NCBI RefSeq assembly: GCF_900608595.1
Contig: NZ_UWYY01000030.1
Span: 1-64,000, forward strand
Direction of reading: 5' to 3'
Source: Promicromonospora panici
Lineage (GTDB): Bacteria > Actinomycetota > Actinomycetes > Actinomycetales > Cellulomonadaceae
Length of the DNA: 64,000 nt
The notes under the pieces are model-generated. The model saw only the letters and a program-made list of their open reading frames with translations, had not been told where the DNA came from and made no database searches. Both the position numbers and the translations under genes were made by a program. Shown piece by piece: positions 42,081 to 50,504 of this stretch (positions are counted from its first letter, which is position 1; the number at the start of each line of letters is the position of its first letter).

Positions 42081-42095
42081 TGATAACCGTTCTCA
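42081..42095. promoter_or_regulatory. Zur box
   Basis: TGATAACCGTTCTCA fits the Zur palindrome TGANAACNGTTNTCA with every symmetric position matching. It lies in the promoter region of the CobW/G3E gene, so zinc-dependent repression is expected. The MFS gene may be co-regulated. Confidence 0.75.
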
Positions 42096-42170
42096 GTACG
42101 AGGTTCGCCCCACGGAACCCTTGTCGCCCACGGCCAAACCGTGTAAACCGGGCACCACATCGGCCCGACG

Positions 42171-42212
42171 AGTCAGATCCGCAGGTCACAGGAGTGACCT
42201 GCGCGTCTGACA
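42171..42212. repeat. 42-bp palindromic element, copy C (between genes)
   Basis: AGTCAGA, TCCGC, AGGTCAC, AGGA, GTGACCT, GCGCG, TCTGACA: the same 7-5-7-4-7-5-7 architecture as the two intragenic copies at 30.5 and 30.7 kb. It lies between the divergent zinc GTPase and MDR reductase genes, 27 bases before the latter's ATG. Confidence 0.9.
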
Positions 42213-42238
42213 GCAGCCGAGATCGACAGGAGACCGGG

Positions 42239-43210
42239 ATGCGGGCAGTCGTGTACGACGCGTACGGGCCACCGGACGTGCTGCGGGTCGAGGAGATGCC
42301 GAAGCCGGCTCCGGGACCGGACCAGGTGCTGGTCGAGGTCGCCGCTGCGTCGGTCAACCTCTCCGACTGGGAGGGCCTGCACGGGACGCCGGCCTACGCC
42401 CGGTTCGGCGGGCTGTTCCGGCCGGGCCGGCGGGTGCTCGGCTCGGACATCGCCGGCTGGGTCGACGCCGTCGGCTCGGAGGTCACGCGGTTCCGGCCCG
42501 GCGACGCGGTGTACGGCGACATCCTCACGCTCATGGGCGGATTCGCCGAGTACGCGGTCGCGCCCGAGTCGGCCCTCGCGCACAAGCCGGCGTCGTTGAC
42601 GTTCGCCGAGGCGTCGACGCTGCCGCAGGCCGGCCCGATCGCGCTCCAGGGCACCGCCGCGGCGGACCTGGGCCGGCGGGTACTGGTCAACGGCGGCGGG
42701 GGCGGTTCGGGATCCTTCGCGATCCAGCTCGCCAAGCAGGCAGGCGCCCACGTGACCGCCGTGGACAACGCCGGCAAGCTCGACTACATGCGCTCCCTCG
42801 GCGCCGACGAGGTCATCGACTACCGCACCGAGGACTACACCAGGACCGGGCCGTACGACCTGATCCTCGACCTCGTCGCCCGCCGGTCCGTGTTCGCCTA
42901 CTGCCGCGCGCTCGCGCGCGGCGGTAGGTACCTGTGCGTCGGCGGGCCGGTGCCGCGGGTGCTGGCAGTCCTGATCGGCGGCGCCGTCGTGGGCGGGCTG
43001 AGCGGACGCCGGATCGGGCTGCTGCTCGTGCGCCCGGGACCCCGGTACTTCGAGCAGCTGGCCGACCGGTGCCTCGCCGGGGAGATCGACATCCACATCG
43101 ACCGCACGTTCCCGCTCGACGAGGTACCCGAGGCGCTGGCCGTCCACGGCGAGGGGCACGCCCTCGGCAAGGTGGTCATCGACATCGCCGGCCGCGCGCG
43201 GGAGGCGTGA
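42239..43210 (+). CDS. MDR oxidoreductase (NAD(P)-dependent alcohol dehydrogenase-like)
   Basis: A 323-residue medium-chain reductase without structural zinc cysteines. It has RAVVYDAYGPPDVLRVEEMP at the N-terminus, VLGSDIAGWVDAVGSEVTRFRPGDAVYGD, and the Rossmann glycines in VLVNGGGGGSGSFAIQLAKQAGA. A likely function is reduction of quinones or enones. AGGAGA (42228-42233) is well placed for the ATG. Copy C of the palindromic element sits in its leader. Confidence 0.85.
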   Translation: MRAVVYDAYGPPDVLRVEEMPKPAPGPDQVLVEVAAASVNLSDWEGLHGTPAYARFGGLFRPGRRVLGSDIAGWVDAVGSEVTRFRPGDAVYGDILTLMGGFAEYAVAPESALAHKPASLTFAEASTLPQAGPIALQGTAAADLGRRVLVNGGGGGSGSFAIQLAKQAGAHVTAVDNAGKLDYMRSLGADEVIDYRTEDYTRTGPYDLILDLVARRSVFAYCRALARGGRYLCVGGPVPRVLAVLIGGAVVGGLSGRRIGLLLVRPGPRYFEQLADRCLAGEIDIHIDRTFPLDEVPEALAVHGEGHALGKVVIDIAGRAREA

Positions 43211-43214
43211 GCGG

Positions 43215-43685
43215 TCAGCCTCGGCGCGCCAGCCGCGGCAGCAGCACGTGGTCGACGCTCAGCCTGCCCGCGCCGGTACCCAGCAGGCACAGCGAGATCG
43301 CGAACATGGCGAGCGCGAATCCCGCGCCGCTGCCGTCGGGCGCCATGACGAGCGGCTCGCCGGGATGCACGAAGACCAGGGCGCCCGCCATGACGACCGC
43401 GAGGCCGGCCGCGGCCACCGGGGTGAGCACACCCAGGACGAGCAGGCCGCCGCCGATGAGCTGCATATAGGCGCCGAACCACGCGCTCAGCTCGGCCAGC
43501 GGGATGCCGGCGTCCCGATAGTTGACGATGTTGGCGCCCGCGCCGCCGTCCTGCGACGCGTCGCCCCAGCCGTGGGCGATGAAGATCGCGCCGGCCGCGA
43601 GCCGGAGCACGAGCAGGCCGATGTCGGACGCGGTGCGACGCGTGCCCTCGCCGAGGAGGACCGCGTTCTGCTGGAGATCTGTCAT
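43215..43685 (-). CDS. DoxX family membrane protein
   Basis: A 156-residue four-helix DoxX protein: LLVLRLAAGAIFIAHGWGD, WFGAYMQLIGGGLLVLGVLT and PVAAAGLAVVMAGALVFVHPGEPL. DoxX proteins contribute to redox and respiratory functions that are only partly known. Its stop is five bases from the convergent reductase end, and a LysR gene diverges upstream with a palindrome between. Confidence 0.85.
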   Translation of the reverse strand: MTDLQQNAVLLGEGTRRTASDIGLLVLRLAAGAIFIAHGWGDASQDGGAGANIVNYRDAGIPLAELSAWFGAYMQLIGGGLLVLGVLTPVAAAGLAVVMAGALVFVHPGEPLVMAPDGSGAGFALAMFAISLCLLGTGAGRLSVDHVLLPRLARRG

Positions 43686-43731
43686 GCGCCCATCGCAGCA
43701 CCGGGGGTACCGAGAGCGGAAAGACCGCCTT

Positions 43732-43746
43732 GATATGACTCATATC
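43732..43746. promoter_or_regulatory. LysR-type palindrome between DoxX and LysR genes
   Basis: GATATGA, one base, TCATATC is a perfect 7-bp inverted repeat, and the internal T-N11-A spacing fits a LysR recognition site. It is eight bases from the LysR start and 46 bases from the DoxX start, so it can serve both divergent promoters. Confidence 0.65.
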
Positions 43747-43754
43747 CTGGGGGT

Positions 43755-44648
43755 ATGGAGGACCTCGACGTGCGTCAGCTGCGCTACTTCGTCGCGGTCG
43801 CGGAGGAGCTCAGCTTCTCGCGCGCGGCCGAGCGGCTGAACATGGCGCAGCCGCCGCTCTCACCCGCCATCCGACAGATCGAGCGGCGGGTCGGGGCGGA
43901 CCTCTTCCGCCGGGACACCCGCCACGTCGCCCTGACCGACGCCGGTCAGGCCCTGCTCGACGACGCGCGTCCGGCCCTCGACGTCGTCTCCGGCGTCTCC
44001 CGCCGTGCCCGGCGCGCCGCGACGACGGCCCCCACCCTGCTGACGACCGCCAAGCCCGGCATCGCGACCGGCATGCTGCAGCGCATAGTGGCCGCGTACG
44101 CGGCCCAGGACGCCGCCCAGGCGACGGTGCTCGTCAGCGGCTTCCGCGATCAGGCGGACATGGTGCGGGACGGCCGAGCGGACGTCGCCCTGCTGGGCTC
44201 CTGGTTCGACCGGCGCGGGCTCGACGTCGAGCCCCTGACCTCGGGTCCCCGGGTGGCCGCCCTGCCGGCGGAACACCCGCTCGCCCGGCGCGACACCCTG
44301 CGGTGCCACGACCTGCGCGACGAGCCGGTACCCGTGTGGCCCGGGACCACGCCCGCCGAGCACGCCTACTGGTCGGGCGCCGACGCCGACCCGGCGGAGC
44401 CGCGCGTCACACGCCGCCCCGGCCCGGCAGTCGCGGACCCCGGCCAGCTCCTCGAAGTGGTGGCGCTCGGGCAGGCCGTTGCGCTGGTTCCCGAGTCGCT
44501 GGCGCTGAGCAACCCGCGCGCCGACGTCGCGTACCGCCGCGTCACCGACGCGACGCCGTACACCGTGGTGATCGCCTGGCCCGAGGGTTCTCGCTCGCCG
44601 CACGTCGCCCGGTTCGTCCGGACGGCGACGAGCCTCTACGCGCAGTAG
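43755..44648 (+). CDS. LysR-family transcriptional regulator
   Basis: A 297-residue LysR protein. The helix-turn-helix is LDVRQLRYFVAVAEELSFSRAAERLNMAQPPLSPAIRQIE (about residues 3-43), and a LysR substrate-binding domain follows from about 90. The family usually controls the divergent gene, here DoxX. Ends in RFVRTATSLYAQ. Confidence 0.88.
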   Translation: MEDLDVRQLRYFVAVAEELSFSRAAERLNMAQPPLSPAIRQIERRVGADLFRRDTRHVALTDAGQALLDDARPALDVVSGVSRRARRAATTAPTLLTTAKPGIATGMLQRIVAAYAAQDAAQATVLVSGFRDQADMVRDGRADVALLGSWFDRRGLDVEPLTSGPRVAALPAEHPLARRDTLRCHDLRDEPVPVWPGTTPAEHAYWSGADADPAEPRVTRRPGPAVADPGQLLEVVALGQAVALVPESLALSNPRADVAYRRVTDATPYTVVIAWPEGSRSPHVARFVRTATSLYAQ

Positions 44649-44666
44649 GCCGACGCTCGCGGACGG

Positions 44667-45425
44667 TCAGGTGGGAACGCGCGCCACGGCCCAGCGATAG
44701 GCGTTCATGAGCCGGTACGTGCCGTCCGGCCTGCGGAACGGCGCGGCGGCGTCGAGCACGACGGGCGCGAGGTCCGCGATCGTCGAATCCGCCTCGCCGA
44801 AGAGGATCCCGCGCACCAGGTCGGTGTCGCCGCGTGCGGTCCACGCCACGGGCACGACGCCGTCGTCGAGCACGTCCCAGCCCGCGCCCCGCAGCACGTC
44901 GGCGAGCCCGCCCTCGACGCGCAACGGACCGTCCTCGGGCGGTTCGTCGTCGTCGACCTCCGCGAGCGCGACGTTGATCGCGTCGAGGTCGTTCCGCGCA
45001 CGTTCGGCCCACCCGGCCAGGCCGACGACTCCGCCGGGCACCAGCACGCGGCCGGCCTCGGCCAGCGCGGCGTCCTGGTCCTCGGCGAACTGGAGCGCGT
45101 TCACGGCGAGCAGCGCGTCGAACGCGCCGTCGCCGAACGGGAGCCGCTCGAAGTCACCGAGCCGCACGTCCACGCCGATCGCGCGAGCCTGGGCGAGCTC
45201 GGCCATCCGGGACGACGGGTCGACGCCGCTGGGCACCGCGCCTCGGTCCTGGAGGTGTTCGAGCAGCTCGCCGCTGCCGCAGCCGACGTCGAGCACCCGG
45301 GTGCCACGCCCGATCCGGGCGGTGCGCAGCAGCGGCTCCCAGACCGGTTGCGCGAACGTGCCCCAGTACCGCCCCCAGTCGTCGGCGACGGCGGACCAGG
45401 GGTCGTCCGGGCTGGTCGTCGGCAT
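44667..45425 (-). CDS. SAM-dependent methyltransferase
   Basis: A 252-residue class I methyltransferase. Motif I is RVLDVGCGSGELLEHL (about 43-58), the acidic motif II is PSGVDPSSRMAEL, and the next strand has RLPFGDGAFDALLAVNALQF. A small-molecule methyltransferase; substrate unknown. It ends convergent to the LysR gene and starts 24 bases after another LysR gene's stop. Confidence 0.85.
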   Translation of the reverse strand: MPTTSPDDPWSAVADDWGRYWGTFAQPVWEPLLRTARIGRGTRVLDVGCGSGELLEHLQDRGAVPSGVDPSSRMAELAQARAIGVDVRLGDFERLPFGDGAFDALLAVNALQFAEDQDAALAEAGRVLVPGGVVGLAGWAERARNDLDAINVALAEVDDDEPPEDGPLRVEGGLADVLRGAGWDVLDDGVVPVAWTARGDTDLVRGILFGEADSTIADLAPVVLDAAAPFRRPDGTYRLMNAYRWAVARVPT

Positions 45426-45448
45426 GCGCCGAGATTAACGGAACGGGC

Positions 45449-46348
45449 TCAGCGCAGCTCCTGCGCCACGTCCCGGAGCACCGCCAGCACGGCTTCCACG
45501 CTCGCGGCGCGCTCCGGCCGCGTGACCGCGACCGCCGCGCGGCCGAGCCAGGCCGGGTCGTCCACGCGGACCGTCACGACGTCGGCGGGCATCGCGGGCG
45601 CGGCTATCTCGGGCAGCGTGGTGATGCCGAGCCCTGCGGCGACCAGACCGAGCCGCGAGTGCCACTCACGGGCGGTGTGCGCCACCTTCGGCTCGAGCAG
45701 GGTGGGCCACGCCCCGAACTGCGGTTCGCCCCGCAGCCCCTTGCCGACTATCCACTCCTCCTCGGCCAGCTCCGTCACCGGGACCTGACCGCGGCCGGCG
45801 AAGCGGTGCTCCTTCGACACCGCCACGAGGGAGCGGCCGTCCAGGAGGTGCTCGCGCCGCAGCCCGTCCAGGTCGTACGCGGGCAGGTCCGCGCCCACGC
45901 CGATCACGGCGACGTCGATACGCCCTGCCCGGAGCTGACGGAGCTGCGCGGGAGAGGACGCCTCCTGCAGGTCGACCGTCAGGCCAGGATGCCGCCCCCG
46001 CACGGCCGCGACCGCCCGTGGCGCGAGCACCCACATCGCCGTCGGGAACGCGCCGAGCACCACCCGGCCGCCGAGCCGGTCGGCCAGCCCCGCGAGGTCC
46101 TTGCCGACGGCGTCCAGCTCGGCGAGCACCGTCGCGGCGCGGCGGGCGACCAGCGCCCCGGCCGGCGTCGGCACGACGCCGCGCGCCCCGCGCACGAACA
46201 GCGGCACGCCCGCCGCGGACTCCGCCGCCGCCACCTGACGGGAGACGGCCGACTGGGTGTACCCCAGCAGGTCCGCCGTCGCGGTGAAGGACCCCGTGCC
46301 GACGACGGCGTGCACGACCCGCAGAGCGGTGACGGTGAGCTCAGCCAT
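45449..46348 (-). CDS. LysR-family transcriptional regulator
   Basis: A 299-residue LysR regulator: LTVTALRVVHAVVGTGSFTATADLLGYTQSAVSRQVAAAE at the N-terminus and the effector domain from about 90 (GRVVLGAFPTAMWVLAPRAV). ATG 46348 gives MAELTVTALRV; two further ATGs lie upstream at 46357 and 46360. A palindrome in the divergent gap suggests control of the adjacent short-chain dehydrogenase gene. Confidence 0.85.
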   Translation of the reverse strand: MAELTVTALRVVHAVVGTGSFTATADLLGYTQSAVSRQVAAAESAAGVPLFVRGARGVVPTPAGALVARRAATVLAELDAVGKDLAGLADRLGGRVVLGAFPTAMWVLAPRAVAAVRGRHPGLTVDLQEASSPAQLRQLRAGRIDVAVIGVGADLPAYDLDGLRREHLLDGRSLVAVSKEHRFAGRGQVPVTELAEEEWIVGKGLRGEPQFGAWPTLLEPKVAHTAREWHSRLGLVAAGLGITTLPEIAAPAMPADVVTVRVDDPAWLGRAAVAVTRPERAASVEAVLAVLRDVAQELR

Positions 46349-46358
46349 ACGGCCCATC

Positions 46359-46380
46359 ATGAGTCATGCGACAGACTCAT
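46359..46380. promoter_or_regulatory. Inverted repeat in the LysR/SDR divergent region
   Basis: ATGAGTC (46359-46365) and GACTCAT (46374-46380) are exact inverted arms with eight bases between, overlapping the 5' end of the LysR frame. This fits a LysR site controlling both promoters. Confidence 0.6.
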
Positions 46381-46437
46381 GTCTGGTGTGCGAAAGAGTC
46401 GCTGGTGGAATGGCTCGCGGCATCGCACGCTGGCGGT

Positions 46438-47241
46438 ATGCAGAAGACATGGCTCATCACCGGAACATCAACCGGCCTCGGCCGCGAGTGGGCCGAGGCA
46501 GCACTCGAACGCGGCGACCGCGTCGCCGCCACCGCCCGCGACACCAGCACGCTGGAGCCGCTCACCAGCAAGTACGGCGACGCCGTCCTGCCGATCGCCC
46601 TCGACGTCACGGACCGCGCCGCCGTGTTCGACGCCGTCGCGCGCGCCGCCGAGCGCCTCGGCCGGCTCGACGTGGTCGTCAACAGCGCGGGGTACGGGCA
46701 CCTCGGCATGGTCGAGGAGGTCACCGAGCGCGAGCTGCGTGCCCAGCTCGAGACCAACTTCTTCGGCACGGTCTGGGTCACCCAGGCGGTCCTGCCGGTC
46801 ATGCGCGCGCAGAGGGCCGGGCGAATCCTCCAGGTCACGAGCGAGGGCGGCGTCCGGGCCTACCCCGGCTTCGGCGCGTACCACGCGTCCAAGTGGGCGG
46901 TGGAGGGCCTGACCGAGTCGCTCGCGCAGGAGGTGGCGGCGTTCGGCATCCACGTCACTGACGTCGAGCCCGGCCCTTACGCCACGGGGTTCGCCACCGC
47001 CGCGCACGTCAGCGACCCGAGCCCGGACTACGACAAGGTGCGCGAGGCGACGGCCCCCGACTTCCAGATCGGCGACCCGCACGCGACCCGCGCGGCCCTC
47101 CTCCGGATCGCCGACGCCGAGCAGCCCCCGCTGCACGTCTTTCTCGGCAGGCCCTTCGCCGAGGTCGAGCAGATCTATGCCGAGCGCCTGCGCACGTGGC
47201 GCGAGTGGGAGCCCGTCGCGCTGGATGCGTTCGGGGCCTGA
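46438..47241 (+). CDS. Short-chain dehydrogenase/reductase
   Basis: A 267-residue SDR. The nucleotide loop is WLITGTSTGLGREWAEAAL, NSAGYGHLGMVEE follows, and the catalytic YHASKWAVEG (Y/K pair) lies near residue 150. The C-terminal part includes ATAPDFQIGDPHATRAALLRI, typical of the family with oxidoreductase function on aldehydes/ketones. It is divergent from a LysR gene, its probable regulator. A hairpin follows the stop. Confidence 0.87.
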   Translation: MQKTWLITGTSTGLGREWAEAALERGDRVAATARDTSTLEPLTSKYGDAVLPIALDVTDRAAVFDAVARAAERLGRLDVVVNSAGYGHLGMVEEVTERELRAQLETNFFGTVWVTQAVLPVMRAQRAGRILQVTSEGGVRAYPGFGAYHASKWAVEGLTESLAQEVAAFGIHVTDVEPGPYATGFATAAHVSDPSPDYDKVREATAPDFQIGDPHATRAALLRIADAEQPPLHVFLGRPFAEVEQIYAERLRTWREWEPVALDAFGA

Positions 47242-47250
47242 GCCGTGACC

Positions 47251-47279
47251 GGGGCCGGCCCTCCTAAGACGCCGGCCCC
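47251..47279. terminator. Bidirectional hairpin terminator
   Basis: GGGGCCGGC (47251-47259) pairs exactly with GCCGGCCCC (47271-47279) over an 11-base loop. It lies between the convergent SDR and NADPH reductase genes. Confidence 0.65.
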
Positions 47280-47287
47280 GCGGCGGA

Positions 47288-47929
47288 TCAGATGACGCGC
47301 TGCGCCCGGGCCAGGTTCGCCTCGAGCTGCTCGGCGTTCTGGCGCGCCCCGTAGGCCGGCCGGTCGCGCTCGGCGCGCCAGGACTCGCTGAGCGGCCCCA
47401 CGCTGACGGTGTCGAAACCGGCCCCGTCGTAGAGTCGCGTGACGAGCTCGATGGCCTCCGGGTAGTCGCTCGCCGTCACGAGCGCCCGGCGGTTCTCCGT
47501 CCCCGCAGGGGTGCCGTCGGTCGTGATGCTCGGGGCGGTGATGTGGTTGAACGCCTTGACGACCTTCGAGGTCGGCAGGTGCTCCTGCAACAGGCCGGAC
47601 ACCGTCGCCTCGCCGCGGTCGAGCGCTTCGACGTGACCGTCGCGCTCCCAGTAGTAGTTGTTCGTGTCGAGCACGATCTTCCCCGCCAGCGGCTCGACCG
47701 GGATGTCGCGGTACGCCCTGAGCGGCACCGACACGACGGCGACGTCGGCCGCCGCTGCAGCCTCCTCGGCCGTTGCCGCCCGAGCCTTCGGCCCGAGCTC
47801 CGCGACCAGGTCCGCGAGGGTCTCGGGACCGCGCGAGTTGGCGATCACCACCTCGTTGCCCTGCGCGATCGCCACGCGGGCCACCTGGCTGCCGATGTTC
47901 CCTGCTCCGATGATGCCGAATGTGCTCAT
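47288..47929 (-). CDS. NADP oxidoreductase (F420-dependent type), FNO-like
   Basis: A 213-residue Rossmann protein: FGIIGAGNIGSQVARVAIAQGNEVVIANSRGPETL, VAVVSVPLRAYRDI, LDTNNYYWERDGH and KAFNHITAPSI. This is the NADPH-dependent F420 reductase/FNO-like family (COG2085). Its role here is unknown. A TetR gene starts divergently, with three CGTACG boxes in the gap. Confidence 0.85.
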   Translation of the reverse strand: MSTFGIIGAGNIGSQVARVAIAQGNEVVIANSRGPETLADLVAELGPKARAATAEEAAAAADVAVVSVPLRAYRDIPVEPLAGKIVLDTNNYYWERDGHVEALDRGEATVSGLLQEHLPTSKVVKAFNHITAPSITTDGTPAGTENRRALVTASDYPEAIELVTRLYDGAGFDTVSVGPLSESWRAERDRPAYGARQNAEQLEANLARAQRVI

Positions 47930-47963
47930 ACGCTCGGCAACCTACGGGGCGCGAGACGCATTC

Positions 47964-48001
47964 CGTACGCGCGAGCGCCGTACGTCACAGGCATTCGTAC
48001 G
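47964..48001. promoter_or_regulatory. Three CGTACG boxes between the TetR gene and the NADP reductase gene
   Basis: CGTACG occurs at 47964, 47979 and 47996. Two copies sit in near-repeats GCATTCCGTACG and GCATTCGTACG. The third directly precedes an ATG. The arrangement is consistent with TetR autoregulation and control of the reductase. Confidence 0.5.
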
Positions 48002-48010
48002 ATGACCCCC

Positions 48011-48658
48011 ATGGCGAACGGCGATGCGGGATCCCACGAACGGTCCTACCGGAAAGGGCCCGAGCGGCGCGCGCAGATCCTCCTCAGCGCCTTGGAGCTG
48101 TTCGCCGAGCGCGGTGTGGGTGCTTCGCTGCGCGCGATCGGCGAGGCGATCGGCGTCTCGCACGCCGCTCTGCGCTACTACTTCGCGAACCGCGACGAGC
48201 TGCTCGTCGAGGTCTACCGGACGCACGAGGCCCGGGTGCACCAGGCACAGGCGGACGAGCGTTCTGCGGGCAGCGAGGTCTCGGCGGTGGCGATGATGGA
48301 GAACAGCGCCGAACGGAACCGCTCGATCCCCGGCCTCGTGGAGCTGTACGCGACGCTGACGACGGACGCCCTCCAGGGTCAGCAGCACCCGGGGACACGC
48401 GAGTTCGTGCACACGCGGTACCGGCGCGTGCGGTCGGACCTCGCCGAGCGGGTCCGGGCCGGGCAGCGCTCCGGCGCGATAGCCGCCGACGTCGACCCGG
48501 ACGACGCCGCTGCGCTGGTCGTCGCCGCGTCCGACGGACTGCAGCTGCAGTGGCTGCTCGACCCCGACAACGTCGACGTCCGCCGCTCGCTGGCGCTGCT
48601 GGAGCGGCTCCTGCCCGGTGCCGAAGGGACCAGCACCGGGCCGGAGCCACGCCGGTAG
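48011..48658 (+). CDS. TetR-family transcriptional regulator
   Basis: A 215-residue TetR protein. The helix-turn-helix is GVGASLRAIGEAIGVSHAALRYYFANRDELL at about residues 35-65. The ligand domain follows, ending ALLERLLPGAEG. An ATG at 48002 is also possible; neither start has a clear ribosome binding site, so the mRNA may be almost leaderless. The stop TAG lies in a 12-bp palindrome with the stop of the facing gene. Confidence 0.82.
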   Translation: MANGDAGSHERSYRKGPERRAQILLSALELFAERGVGASLRAIGEAIGVSHAALRYYFANRDELLVEVYRTHEARVHQAQADERSAGSEVSAVAMMENSAERNRSIPGLVELYATLTTDALQGQQHPGTREFVHTRYRRVRSDLAERVRAGQRSGAIAADVDPDDAAALVVAASDGLQLQWLLDPDNVDVRRSLALLERLLPGAEGTSTGPEPRR

Positions 48659-48660
48659 CG

Positions 48661-49770
48661 CTACCCCACCGACGCGACGGTCGGGTCCCAGCCGTCCGGC
48701 AACGGCTCGACCGGCCCCACCGAAGAGTCGATCTCCACGGGCTTCTCGCCGTCCGCCGCGTCCCGGACGGCGAGCAGGATGTCCAGCACGTGCGCGGCGA
48801 CCGCACCCGACGCACGCTCGCTGCCGCCGTCCCGGACCGAGCGGACCAGGTCGACCACCCCGGCGCCGCGGCCGAGCTCGGGGCCGACGGCGGGGAGCGT
48901 GGTGGGCTCGTCCTGCCCGTACCGCCACAGGCTGGAGTCTCCGCCGAAGGTGTTCGGGTCGGGCAGGACGATCGTGCCCTCGGTGCCGTTGATCTCCACG
49001 AGCCCGTTCCGGGGCAGGGCGTGCTGGAACGAGAACGTCGACTGCGCCGAGCGCCCGGGCCCGAACTCGATCAGCGCGGCGTGGTGCGTCGGCACGAGCA
49101 CGTCGAACACCTCGCCGGCCCGGGGGCCGCTGCCGATGGTGCGGGTCGGGCGGGAGGTAGAGGCCACGGCCTGGACCCGCGTCGCGGACCCGAAGACGTG
49201 CACGAGCGTGGTCACGTAGTACGGGCCCATGTCGAACAGCGGACCCGCGCCGACCGCGAACAGGAAGTCGGGGCTCGGGTGCCACGCCTCCGGACCGGGT
49301 ACGTGGAACATCGTGGTCGCGGTCAGCGGCTCCCCGATGTCGCCGCGCGCGATCGCCCGGAGCGCCGTCTGGATGCCCGCGCCCAGCACCGTGTCGGGTG
49401 CGCACGCGACCCGCAGGCCGCGCGCCTCGGCGTCGGCCAGCAGGGCGGAGGCCGCGGCCCGGTCGAGGGCGAGCGGCTTCTCGCTCCAGACGTGCTTCCC
49501 GGCCGCGAGGATGCGGTGCCCGACATCGGTATGCACCGCCGGGACGGTGAGGTTCACGACCACCTCGATGTCCTCGCGGGCCAGCAGCTCGTCCACGCTC
49601 CCCGAGCCGGGCACGCCGTACGCCTCCGCCCGGGCGGAGGCGCGCGCCTGGTCGAGGTCCGCGACGAACCGGACCTCGACGTCGGGGAAGCGGGTCAGGT
49701 TCTCCAGGTACTGGGTCGAGATGTTGCCCGCGCCGATGATGCCGACGCCCGCCGCACCGGGCCGGGTCAT
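48661..49770 (-). CDS. Gfo/Idh/MocA-family oxidoreductase
   Basis: A 369-residue sugar/polyol dehydrogenase-like protein. It has the Rossmann start VGIIGAGNISTQYLENL, the conserved EKPLA (here WSEKPLALDRAAA) and a C-terminal catalytic domain with GPLFDMGPYYVTTLVHVFG. It oxidises or epimerises cyclitols or sugars with NAD(P). Its start overlaps the stop of the TIM-barrel isomerase gene, so they form a pair. Confidence 0.88.
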   Translation of the reverse strand: MTRPGAAGVGIIGAGNISTQYLENLTRFPDVEVRFVADLDQARASARAEAYGVPGSGSVDELLAREDIEVVVNLTVPAVHTDVGHRILAAGKHVWSEKPLALDRAAASALLADAEARGLRVACAPDTVLGAGIQTALRAIARGDIGEPLTATTMFHVPGPEAWHPSPDFLFAVGAGPLFDMGPYYVTTLVHVFGSATRVQAVASTSRPTRTIGSGPRAGEVFDVLVPTHHAALIEFGPGRSAQSTFSFQHALPRNGLVEINGTEGTIVLPDPNTFGGDSSLWRYGQDEPTTLPAVGPELGRGAGVVDLVRSVRDGGSERASGAVAAHVLDILLAVRDAADGEKPVEIDSSVGPVEPLPDGWDPTVASVG

Positions 49771-50504
49771 CGGTCGTTCTCCGTCAGCCAGGCGAACGAC
49801 TGCGCGATGCCGGCGAACACGTCGCCCGCGTACGCGTCGAACTCGATCACGCGGGTCGCCTGGGGGGCCGCCGCCAGGATCGCCGGCACGCCCACGTCGC
49901 CCGAGCCGGCCGGCCGCTGCTTGTCGACGTCGCCGTCCAGCGTGCCGTCCTTGACGTGGATGAGCCGTACGCGGTCGCCGAGCGCGGCCAGCAGCGCCGG
50001 GGTGTCGGCGCCGCCGACACCGGCCCAGTAGGTGTCGATCTCCAGCACCACGCCGGGCGCCAGGTGCCCGACGAACAGCTCCAGCGCGTGCCGACCGTCG
50101 ATCCGGGTGCTCAGCTCCCAGGCGTGGTTGTGGTACCCGAACTCGAGGCCCCGTTCCGTGGCCAGCGTGGCGAGCCGGTTCACGCGCTCGGCGAGCTCGG
50201 CCACCTGGTCCGCCGTCTGCCAGTGCTCGGCGGGGACGAACGGGTCGATCACGGTGGTCATCCCCAGCGCGGCGGCGGCGTCGAAGATCGCCTCGGGCTT
50301 CTCCGACGCCAGGACGGGCGCATGCCCGGAGGGCGCCGTCAGCCCCGTGGTCGCGAACGCGCGCCGATACTCCTCGGTGCGCTCGTGAAAGGCGTACGGC
50401 TCGACGTGCTCGAGCCCGATCTCGGCCAGGCGCGCCACGGCGCCGTCCAGGTCTTCAGCAACCGCGTCTCGGACCGAGTAGAGCTGTACGGATGTCGTCG
50501 GCAT
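49767..50504 (-). CDS. Xylose-isomerase-like TIM-barrel sugar isomerase/epimerase
   Basis: A 245-residue AP-endonuclease-2/xylose-isomerase-like protein. It has SVQLYSVRDAVAEDL, FGYHNHAWEL (metal histidine region), VLEIDTYWAGVGG and RLIHVKDG. This family includes sugar epimerases and inosose enzymes. ATG 50504 has AAGGGG six bases upstream. It overlaps the Gfo/Idh gene by four bases. Together they may process the sugar imported by the upstream ABC locus. Confidence 0.83.
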   Translation of the reverse strand: MPTTSVQLYSVRDAVAEDLDGAVARLAEIGLEHVEPYAFHERTEEYRRAFATTGLTAPSGHAPVLASEKPEAIFDAAAALGMTTVIDPFVPAEHWQTADQVAELAERVNRLATLATERGLEFGYHNHAWELSTRIDGRHALELFVGHLAPGVVLEIDTYWAGVGGADTPALLAALGDRVRLIHVKDGTLDGDVDKQRPAGSGDVGVPAILAAAPQATRVIEFDAYAGDVFAGIAQSFAWLTENDR

